Source: Straminergon stramineum (Eukaryota; Streptophyta; Bryopsida; Hypnales; Calliergonaceae). Taken from it: a stretch of DNA of 64,000 bases. Positions 47,656 to 58,000 of the stretch are shown in pieces. How positions within the stretch are numbered: position 1 is the stretch's first letter; each line of letters starts with the position of its first letter. Both the position numbers and the translations under genes were made by a program. Location: the NCBI GenBank assembly GCA_963920665.1, contig OY987268.1, positions 19,098,501-19,162,500 on the forward strand. Reading direction: 5' to 3'. A model generated the notes under the pieces. It saw nothing but the letters and a program-made list of their open reading frames with translations. It did not search any database and was not told the DNA's origin.

Positions 47656-49589
47656 TTTGGGCTATTTTTACAAAATTCCTCTTCTACTTCTCAAATTTGG
47701 CCAGAAGAGTCTCAACTCTAAAATATTGTTAATATTCTCAAATAATTTCTCTCTAAGAGTCACAATTCTATTTTTAGAATTTTTGTATATGCCAACCCTA
47801 ACTTACCCCACGCAATGGGTAAAAGCAAAGGAAAAAAAGTACATCTTACGCCTCATCATCAGTCCCCACCAGTTCCAGCTGGTTCTTCCTCAGGACGGCT
47901 GTCCCTATTTTCTCATTGAATTGAGCACCAATCTTTTTAAAAATTATGCAGCCAAGTCTAGTCGACGGCGGCGGGCATGTTGCAAGTCAGTATCAATGCA
48001 TGGACCATTTTGAAGCAAAGTCAGAGAAACATCTATGTGCTACCATATGGCAATAATAAGTGCCATGCAAAGACAAGTCTATGTGAATAAGTTAAGCTTG
48101 TATCATACCCACACACACGAACTGTCAACATTAAATCTCTTGAATGAATTGAATGATTTGCAGATTCGAGCATTAGAATGAGAGAATCGCACCATTGCAT
48201 GCTGGCAAAAAATCCACACTAAGTTATAAGCTTAACATGCTTTCACATCTGCATCGCACTGCCTTCAAAATCTTGTTTTTGACCTTATTCGTGCACCAAA
48301 TGTATTGCATCAATTACAAATAGCGGTCAGATTGACCAATTAGAAGCAGTTTTTGTTTTTGTTTTTTCATTTTTTTAAGAAGTACCAAAGTGGCAATTTG
48401 AATGTGATAGTAGCTCTCCAAATTTCAACATTCATCCATATGTTGGATAGAAATATCACATTAGCACATATCACATATCTATAATTTTGTTTTCATCCAT
48501 AATCTAGCAATTTCATCTCAGATTTTTCTTTTAATCATGGGAAGTTTTTTGGCAATTTTTTGGCCTTTTAGTACTCTTTCATTCCATGGACATGGTATAG
48601 GGTCCATTACTTTGGTGCAAATGACCACCAAATTGCTAAAAATACACTCAATGATCACAAGTAGAATGTAGGAGAAAGTGTTGGTTTAAACTTAGATTTG
48701 GAAGGTCTAATTTTGACACGATAGGATAAAGCCTCCTTTTGATGCAAGCCCCCAAAATGAAGGAGCCAAGAAACTCATAACCTTATTGAAAGAAAGGCCA
48801 CATAACCATTGGTCCGAAAACCAAAAAAACCCCACTGATTCTCACCGTCTTCCTTCCTTGTTCATCAAACCCACACGGAAGTCCACAGTAAATCTCATCT
48901 CCTAATCCAATCCACTGACCGGACCAGTTGATTGGTGGGGGGAGGTGCAACCCAATTGAAAACTGCAGGCTCGCCAAGTGGGCTTCAAGTGCTTCAGTGT
49001 GTCATTAAGGTTTGAAATCTGTGTTGGTTGTAAGCTTAACTTAATGTACAGTACTGAACAGCAGCAGCAGCAGCCGGAGGAGGATCTGATCCATGTGTCC
49101 TTGCTTCAGTTGGCTTGAGCCAAGCAGTGAATCTTTGTAGGTCAGCAATCAATCACTTAAGTTTACTTTACTTCTGGATTTTGTTTTTTGCCGTACCTTT
49201 GCTGAAATCTCAAATCTCGCCAACGGTCTGCTTGCCCAAATCAAAATCAAAGTGCATCTCACCATCCATTCCAATCTCATAGCAGATCTCATTACAGGAG
49301 CTTAACAAATAAGTAATAAAATATTGTACGTATATATCTATGCTTTGTTCTTGGCATAGGGAAAAAATATCTGCTTGAGAATTGGGATCCAATGCTTGCT
49401 AATTTTTTTTTCAGGACTTGGGTATCTAGTTTCTCGATTGTGCAGCTATGCTCATCAGACATGCTCGTCCTTGATGGATGGCCTTCATATTTGTCCAAGG
49501 CAAGGTAGGAGGTCCTTGAAGTGCCCCAATTGAAGAGCTGAAAGTGAATTTGAATTTGGGGAGGTGAAACATTTTGAAATTCTTTTTTT

Positions 49590-49850
49590 CAGTAAAATTT
49601 TCTTGAAAGACAGATGGAATTTGCATCCGACCCAAGTTGTTTCATGATTTTTAGAGCTTTGTGGAATTAGTTATGAATTTTTGAAGTTGAAGTGACATAG
49701 GGCTCACAAATTGCCCACCACCTCAAATGTACAGTATTTGTACATCGTTGATACAATGAAAAAGCAACTTATACAAATAGTGTACATTTGAGGAGGTGGG
49801 TGAAATTAGAGCTTGAGTGTTTTACAAACCTCCTACCTTATATGACCTAT
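49590..49850 (+). repeat. Dispersed repeat, copy 1 (with 62310-62570), with inner foldback
   Basis: GAATTAGTTATGAATTTTTG, a GAAGTTGAAGTGACATA stretch and AGAGCTTGAGTGTTTTACAA-side blocks match 62310-62570 in the same order. In this copy the middle (49713-49803) folds back: CCACCTCAAATGTACAGTAT pairs with its near-complement around a short loop. The second copy lacks a good foldback at that place. Type unknown. Confidence 0.6.
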
Positions 49851-52034
49851 TTTGACAATGTTAAGTGTTTTAGCATATGTCTTATTGAGCAATGTTAGAG
49901 GGGATAATTTTTTCTTGTCACGAAATTAAAATAATGAAGATTGCAAATGTTTTTTTTTTTCTAATTTTCCACTGAGTTTGGAATTAGTAGAAATCAAGGA
50001 AGTATAAATTACACTCTAACTTGTTCTTGATATCTTGGCAAACTTCTTTCTAAGAAGTGAAAAAACTACAAACTAGTATGAGCAACTTCATTACATGTCA
50101 ATGTGTTTTTTGCCACACAACAATGAAGGCCCTAGTTGACACCATAATCCCCTCGTTCATGAAAAATAGATCACTCTCTTTTGCACAAATGGGGCCTTGG
50201 TTGGAAACATGTTGTATACATTATTGTTACAAGGTTTTTAATGTAAGGCCTACACTCATCTTCATTGTCATTGTTACATTGATACATTGACAAGGAAATC
50301 TTTGAAGCAATGGAGGTGCTAGGATGGGATGTCACTACAATAATAGCCAAGCTCGACTTGCACCACTCTTTGCCCTTGATGTTTAGTTAAATATATTTTG
50401 AAAGCATAGGAAAAAAACATTTATTTTCGCTATATTTTGTAATCCCACAAGCACATTGCCATCAAGATAGAGGTATAGTAACATTTCCATGCTCAAAGTT
50501 GTGAGGTTAAGAATTTGAGTACCTAAACTTATCTATTGTTGTTAATAATAATGAAATAATCATAATCCTTTTTTTTTCCTAGTACATAATTCTTCTTGCA
50601 TCTCATGTACTCAATATGTATTGCATTAAGCCCATTGCCCTCAAAGTTCTTTGGATTATTTTCCAAATGTTCATCATTTGTTTTTGAGATTTAACAAAAA
50701 AATCTACTTATTATGACAATATGGACATTTGGATGTTCTAATTTTTTTAATGATATTTAAGCATGCAACAATTTATGTAAATGACCAACAAAAATCTCTA
50801 TTATTTTTCTACCATTTTCTCTTTATCAAACATTATCTCTCCTAATTGCAACAATGAATTGTGATGAAAATTTGCACACATGTTCTATTGCAAAAATTAT
50901 AATCTATTTCAATGGGGAGTTTTTTGAACACTAAATTATGCAACAATGAGCCTTTTGGACTAGTGTGGAATTTGACCAAGCTTAATTATTTGGAGGGGGG
51001 GGAGGATAAATCATTAATGTAGAATATTTTCAATATTACATGGTTCAACTTGGTTGCAAAATAATATAGCATTTTGTTAGTACTCTTGAATCTTTCTGTT
51101 TAAAATTTAAAGGGCAAATGTCCAATCACACTCACATACAAAAATGTATAGGTAGAACATGTGACCATTTAGTAGCTCAATATCCTCATGAAAATTACCA
51201 TCAATACAATTTTATTTTTTGAAATGAACATAATACAATAGTTTTTCAACCTATGCTAATTTAAATTAGTAGTTTTAAAAATGTGTAACTTTGAAAAATG
51301 AGTGTCCAATGCAACACACTAATAGCACAAATTAGTAGGCATTGAATAATTTGATTAGCTTATCCTTCCAATCAATTTGTCTTATCTATCATATGGATAA
51401 GGTAACTCAGCCTATGATAGGCACAACTTTTGACAAGCCTAATTCAATCCCATTTCTTCTTGTCCTGTACATTTTCCAAGACACATGTACATCACAAATT
51501 TTTTTAGGACTACAATAGGCATGTCTAGAGTTGTGCTTGTCATAGGTTGAGTTATCTTATGTGCTAGAACTATAGATTTCAAAATTTACACTGTGGATAT
51601 CTCCAAAGTATCTTATTTTCTTATTTAGGCATCATTTTGTTGATAATATAAATTAGTGTGAAGTATCAATAAAATAATGTGGGACAACCTACTGAGAGTA
51701 TTTGGTGTAGTGAGGAAAAGCGGACGGAATCCATCGATAATGCACAGTCATTCGTCCACAATGGATGATATTTCATCCAATGGAAATGGATAGCTGCTCT
51801 TCTCCAAATGGATAGCTCGCTTCCTTCAACAGAGCTCTCGCTGGATTTGGACAATCAGCGAGGACTTCAAATCTCGTGAAAGTGGCGATTCACGGAAGAA
51901 TGCAAGCGTCCTGTGTGAAAATTTCGCGAAGAACGGAATCTGGCGAGCTTTTTTTCTCGATTTTTTTGCCATTTTCTGCTCCAGTTTGAGGATTTTCTAG
52001 CTTCTGAAGTTTGTTCATTAAGTCAGAATTGGCC

Positions 52035-53679
52035 ATGGCGTTGCAGTCGCTTCGCATTGCTTCTGGGTTCTCGACTTCTTCATCTCCACCGAGAATTTCA
52101 AGCCATTCCATATCTCGTGAGTGCCTGTGAATTTTTGGAGTATATGTTTGTAATATCATGGAGGTGTCATGTGTTACGAGTATGCGTGAAATTCTCAGAA
52201 CGTCTGTGTGTGAATGAGTTGAGCAGGCGCACGAAGTGGTTCAATTAGGGTTTCGTTAAGTTATCGGAGCAGCTCGCTTGCTACCATATCGAGCTTAGAA
52301 TTGGAAACAAATTCGAATTCGGCAACCTGGAGTCAACCGATTCTACAATGCAGTCGACGTCTATGCATTTCGTTATGTGCTGCGTCAATTTTATTAGCGG
52401 TGAGGCCTGGATCTGTGTTAGCTGAGGAGAATGTGAAGAAGGAAGAGGGCGGTTCGTTTGTGGACGGGGTACTTGAGCTTCTCGACCCTGACCAAATCAC
52501 CAAGACAGGAAAGAAGCTGCCCAAGAAGTACGTGAAGAGTGTACGGGAGGTCGTGAAGAACTTGAAGGAGTCCTTCGCTCAGGATTCCAACGACGGGGCG
52601 AAGTTCAGGCGGAATGCGGATTCAGCCAAGGAGGCCATCCGGGAGTATCTGCAAGATTGGAGAGGCTCAAAAATTGTGGAGACAGAGGTGAGTTTGCGGT
52701 GGCTTTTGAAACCCTCATTATTTCCATTCGGCACATGAAGACCTGAAGCGCTTGCATGTAGTCTACTGCATTCATTTTTGTAGTTAAGGTAGATGACATA
52801 GCAATCTGCGTCATTTCAAGCATGTCAATCAAGATGTATGAATGTCATTTAATTGGAAGATCACCATAAAGCTGTGGTGAGGTCACTTTGGGTATAGAGC
52901 CAAACAATCTTGAGGTCAAATTTTATCACTATGTGTCATTTTCTTATTCAATCATTCCAAATGGGAGATTGAAGAGCACTGTGGAAGGGGCATGAGACAA
53001 ATCCATTTCCATTCAAATATCTGTGGTCATAGGCTTGCTACGCCTCTTTCTAGTTTTCTTATTTTTTTCCATCCGTTCTACTGAATACGGTATGAAGTCA
53101 TGAACATACCGGTATTTAAGGTAGAGGATACTCTTTCCATCACTTTAAGCATTAAATCGATATTTAGGAGCGTGCTTATATGGATCACTCAGTAGAGCGC
53201 ACTGTGAGAGATCACTGGGATACTATTGCAGCCAAAGTCTCTTGGGATTGAGTATTATTACTCAATGTATGATGATTCTTATGCAATCATTTAAAGTAAG
53301 AGGTTGTAGCAAGAGGGGCAGGAGATGACAACCCCAATTTTAAAAAAAGGATATTGGTTATAGAGATTTAGCCAAGTCTTGCTTACACCCAACTTGCAAC
53401 TACCGTTGAGGCCAACCAAGTGTTCGAATGGGTGAGTTGCTATTGGTAGTAGGGGCTGGTGAAGGAGTCTGGATATGGTCCCTCAGGGTTTATTATCCTC
53501 TACTTTACATTCTGGCGGTGGATTTGTTTTGTTTTTTGCAGGATTCATACAAAGCTCTTGAGCGAGCGTTTCGTGAGTTGGGCAAGTTCTACTCTTCAAA
53601 GGGGCCTCAAGCTGCCTTGCCAGAAGACATAAGGAACCGTGTACTAGAAGATCTTAATAAAGCAGATGATTCTATTTAA
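52035..53679 (+). CDS. LPA19: LPA19/PSB27-H2, photosystem II D1 C-terminal processing factor
   Basis: This thylakoid-lumen protein assists C-terminal processing of the D1 precursor during photosystem II assembly. Three exons, 52035-52116, 52299-52687 and 53542-53679 (TAA), join in phase to 202 aa, close to the length of plant relatives. Residues 1 to about 46 are Ser-rich and suit a stromal transit peptide. Arg47-Arg48 then precede a hydrophobic stretch (LCISLCAASILLAV) and a cleavage-like VLA-EE at 69-70, so a twin-arginine-type lumen signal is likely. The Psb27 domain follows, with KYVKSVREVVKNLKES, KFRRNADSAKEAIREYL, a WRG motif and the final KFYSSKGPQAALPEDI. These favour PSB27-H2/LPA19 over PSB27-H1. 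The exon 2 acceptor is the least sure point: 52299 fits the strong GTGAGT donor, while 52273 would need a weaker donor. Intron 2 carries two MITE copies. Confidence 0.92.
52785..53040 (+). mobile_element. GGTAGAG-type intronic MITE, truncated copy in LPA19 intron 2
   Basis: It begins TTAAGGTAGATGACATAGC and shares ATCTTGAGGTCAAATTTTAT, TTCCAAATGGGAGATTGA and CCATTTCCATTCAAATATCT with the other copies. The right inverted end is missing. Confidence 0.5.
53118..53507 (+). mobile_element. GGTAGAG-ended intronic MITE, copy in LPA19 intron 2
   Basis: The left end AAGGTAGAGGATACTC is matched by a right end reading, inward, AAAGTAGAGGATAATA. The interior shares GAGATCACTG, TAGCCAAGTCTTGCTTACA and CCAAGTGTTCGAATGGGTGA with copies in RPT1 and FANCL. 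The right end sits about 34 bp before the exon 3 acceptor. Confidence 0.65.
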
Positions 53680-55074
53680 ATGTGTCGTATCTATCCATAT
53701 TACTGGAGGGGCTACGTGGGGCAGGGTCATGTCAGTGATTGCCTTTCTGGACTTGTCGTTTGTGTTCCTTTAGTCTTGGCATTTGACTGAGTGCTCTTCA
53801 ACAGGTCTTTCGTTTCCTTGTATGATCTTCGAATTGTTTTTAGAAATCTAACTTGTTGAGAATGTATATCTCTTACAGTGACATTAGGACACCATGTTGC
53901 AGGATTTTTGTATATGAGCTTTGGCGTTTGTCACTAGTCTACTTCCAGCACAAACTTATGGACATGGATATTGCATGTAATGGAATAATAATATTGGGGC
54001 TTCACCTAATACTATTAGGCTATTTTCACCTGAATATACCAGGTCTTTGTTGGTGTTGTGTTTCCACATTGTAGGAGTTGCTGAACCGCTTCAATCGTTG
54101 ATTCGAAAAACTTTGTTAGGAAAGTGGGTTTCTGTAATCAACAGTTGAACTTTTCACTCTACCTCAATTAGGACTCTTTTGTAACCTGTCTTCCAATTCA
54201 AGCTTTGGGATTTTACACCGCTTATTAGCACTCTTCCTGAAAGGTAGGCAATGGATCCACAAATCTTCGATTAGACGATAAGCAGTAATTCTTGCCCGGT
54301 CAACGATGCGTGACACCCACTCGTGAAACCTACACCCTACACCCTACACCCTACACTCTTAACCAAAACAGTCAGATATGACAAATCCGTTGAAAAAATC
54401 AAAACATTCTCAAGGCAAGTTCTAGGATTTCTGAAGTCGGATCCATTCTTACCAGGGTGTTGTAAGTGCTCTCTTGACTTCCAGTGTGAGAAAATTGAGA
54501 TTTCGCCATTTCTTTCTATTTTGAGCCCTATGTGATTATGTGCACCAGAATCTTGCCGAAGAAATACCCCTGCCTTTTAGAATTACGGAACAGAAAGCTC
54601 GTAGTCTGACACCCGCTACTGCAGCTCTCAAGTGTAGACATAAATTTGAGGCACACTGGTTCGTATTCTCGCGATCACTTACAATGCATGAAGCAGGAAC
54701 AGAAGTGAGATGCCTTGCCAATTCAAACCCCAAATCTGTCAACTAAACCATACTTTCCCCTTGCGGTAAATTCCAGCCTGCACTCGGTCCTACCGATTCA
54801 TCCGCCCACTTGACTCTGCAGATTTAAGCAAGATTTGTCTTCGAGAACTCAGCGAGTAGTTTGTCATAGCATGGAAATCACGAGTGATCAGGAATTTGCT
54901 GCATATGTTGCACAATCGAGTGATTTGAGCAGGGAACGATGAAGGTGGTGGACGCTGTATGATCGCCAGTCTGACGCGGGATTTTGCAATGCAGGCGGAG
55001 TCGGCGCTCAGAGTAGTTTAGCGGAATACAGAAATGAGGGCAGGGGAAGATTCAGAGTAAGAAATTGGGTTCTT
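53680..55074. other. LPA19-FANCL intergenic region
   Basis: It should contain the LPA19 3' untranslated region and the FANCL promoter and leader. Three short ATG frames (54939-54962, 54989-55021, 55034-55060) precede the FANCL start; if the transcript begins upstream of them they would be upstream ORFs of 7, 10 and 8 codons. A telomere-like heptamer array lies at 54329-54356. No other gene was recognised; the 70- and 68-codon frames at 54.3-54.75 kb look incidental. Confidence 0.5.
54329..54356. repeat. (CCCTACA)n array, variant of the plant telomere unit
   Basis: Three to four CCCTACA heptamers in a row, differing by one base from the common plant telomeric unit CCCTAAA. It is short, interstitial, and upstream of FANCL. 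Confidence 0.8.
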
Positions 55075-58000
55075 ATGGCTACTGTACCGACGGTTCTGCC
55101 GTTGAATGTCGACTTCACGGCTTATCAAGTGCTCCTGCCTGTCAAGGTCTGTCTTATACTTCGCAATTCTCATTGCTTTCGTATATCAAAATTTCTGCAA
55201 CTTGCATTCAGGGTTTAGGGTTTATCTCCATTTGCCCAAATAGCAGATTTGTGTAGGGCATATGGGGACTTTGTTTAGTTCATTGTTCTTGTTTTGGCCA
55301 ACGCATGGATTACTTTTCGTTGATTCTGGGTATATAATATTTGCCCCCTTAGAATATTATCTTTTGTAAGATGATTGATTGAATTGATCATTTTCAAACT
55401 ATGAATTCTTGGCCCGTAGGCTTTAGGGTTTAGCTAGTTGTGTGATGAAAGCGAAGTCGTGGGTCGGGTTTGATCTCGGCCGGGGGGGGTTGTTGTTTGA
55501 ATATTCTTGACGGTGTGTGCAGGGTAAGGAATTTGTAGTGGGAGTTCACAATGTGGAGGCTGGGAAGTCTCTCAGTACTGCGAAGCTCGATTGTTGTAGT
55601 GAGCTCCGGAGGTTGCTGACAGGGTTCGAGCATATCATACAAGAGGTGGTTTCTGATATTTTGCAAGTGTCTTTCACATGTAGAAATATAGTATTGTTAT
55701 ATGTCTCTTTTATATGATCCTCAAGTATAATCCTTAGTGTAATCCTCTTTGATTAAAAAATTGAAGAATCATGTCCAACAGTAATAGAATGTCATTATTC
55801 CTTTCACTGGATGTAACTTTTGTATTAGACGTAGGAAATTTGTTCGTTGGAACTATGGTGCCCAACACGCTCCTCTGCCTTAATCTCATTTTCATTGGCC
55901 ACTAGAACTTTCGTATTTTTGAACCATTGCTTAGTCTCTTCCTTTTCGTAGGGGGCTCTACATACTGCTGCAGAGTGTGGGGACAACTGTGACAATATTT
56001 TCTCCTTTGGTGACCACAGAGATTGAACCAAAGTTCGGACGTGACAACATTCGTGGAGGAGCTCAAGGATGTTCTGGTTTGTAAAATCATGCCTTCGGTC
56101 GTTTTTCCAGCATGACTTTTGTTTCCTGTTCCCATGAAGGTACTTATTATAAAGATTTTTGGAACAGGAACATATCTTGCTTGCTCAGCCTCAGGTCAAG
56201 TTACCCTCATCGGCGTTTTACGGACGGATTTATTCTGAAGTAAGTCACGATCTGGTATCTTTAGAGACTGATCTTGATTATTTTGTTTACGGTGGCTCTT
56301 TCTCTTCCAAGTTAATTTCTTTAGCCAGGCATGAATTTACAGTAGTCAACCTTACTTTCGCAGATAGAGGAGGTTGGTTGGGAACACGTTGCATGGATTT
56401 CTCCAAGTTTTATGTCCATCCATCTTCGGTTCTTGTGAGTTCGGAAGGCCTATCATTAAATTGACTTTTGCACTCTGTACATTTTTTGTGGTTACCGGTC
56501 TTCTCATAAACTGGGTATATTAAGGTAGAGGATGCTATTTGAGCCACTTTAAGCAATTTAACAGACGTAGGAGTGTGATTTTTGAGAGATGTATAGATCT
56601 ATGGAGAGAACTTTGTGTACAAGAGCCAAATCTGTTGAGATCAAGCCTTTAAACAGTACATATGAATTTCTTATGCAATTTCAAAGTGGGAGGCTGTAGA
56701 CCACTATTGAAGGGACAACCATTTCCATTCAAAGATCTGTGGCCATAGACATTTAGCAAAGTCATGTTTACATCACTTTGTTAATAAGTCCAAGCAAGTG
56801 TATGGAGAGGTGAGTTTTTGTTTGAAATAGGGATTAGTATTAGGTTCCTTATGGTTTTAGTACGCTCTACCTCATCTCCAAAAGAAAGGCACTACACTGA
56901 TGGCTTCTCTGTCATCCTTGGAAGAAGGTCACTGACTTGGAGATTTCGTCTTATTTGGCTCTAGTGACCAAGCGATACGGGAGCATCTCGTGCAAATACA
57001 ATTATCACCAGACTACCCAGAAAGAGAGCCTTCATGCAATGCTGTGAGTCCTTGCTGTGATAGCTTCTGTCAAATTACTCAACTACTTGGCTAACATTGT
57101 CGTTTGCCCGGATAAATATTTGTTGCCATAGACGCTTCTATGAGGAAGATTATTTTGTTGGGCAGTAAGTTTATCATCTTCATCGCCCTACACAATTTTC
57201 TTTAGATTTAAAGTTTTCCAATTTTATCATTGTTTGGCTTACTATCTAGCTTCAGAGACTCTTGTTTGTTCAGCTCTGTGACTTTATGCTCCTGAGGCGT
57301 CTTTTAGATCGCGTCTTCAACGCCATTGACTTACATGCCACACGAGAAGCAGATATAGGTGATCAATTGTTATGGCCCTAGATTGCAGGACCTCCCTATT
57401 GCGGAGGAGATACAATGGCGAGCAGGAGGTCGATTAAGAGATATTTTCTCTCAGTTTGAAGAGGTAAGTAGGAAACCCATTCCCGTAGCTTTCAACTGTT
57501 TTGAGTGAATTCTCTTCTTAGAATAGAAATTTAAACATCTGGTTCCTTTTCCCATTGTCAAGGGGATTCCAATGCATTAATATTAGTTCTATATTGTATG
57601 AATAACTTATGAATTTATAAAATTTTGCTCATAGGGTTGACTCTTCCCAGCAACATGTGCTAAAATTTTGGCCTACCCACAAAGAGCTCCCACGAGAAAG
57701 GGTTCACTCTCTTAATTACTTCAGTTTGCCACTCCCCTATGTTAAAAATGAAATTATATGTTTCTTAACCCTCTAACGTCCACCCTATCAGGTCTCCAAT
57801 TTTGACATGTCATAGCAGATGTGTTGTTTATCGAAATTGCCCAGAGAATGGCTCGCCAGAAAGCTCTACATGTGGGCTACAATTCTGTAGTTATTATTTT
57901 CATCAAAAATCCTTAATTCAACGACTTTTGTGCCTTGGATTTGGAGTATATATTGGGTGGACGTTAGAGGGTTAATTTATTGATCTCTTCAATGCCACAT

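Larger units (their letters stand above)
46181..52034. other. Intergenic DNA, repeats but no recognised gene
   Basis: It holds the repeat fragments at 47.45 and 49.59 kb described separately. The 47.8-49.2 kb stretch is less AT-rich and contains a few open frames, for example minus 48783-48977 with GLPCGFDEQGRKTVRIS. These could be exon remnants but match nothing I know, and I do not call them. A run of AGCAGCAGCAGCAGCC lies near 49061. The last 250 bp before 52035 probably hold the LPA19 promoter and leader. Confidence 0.45.

Noticed and set aside
53420..53440. GTTCGAATGG, similar to a tRNA T-arm or Pol III B box, suggesting a tRNA or SINE
   Set aside because: There is no matching acceptor stem or A box at the right distance, and the unit has inverted ends, which fits a MITE better than a SINE. 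The similar motif near 58740 also lacks a cloverleaf.
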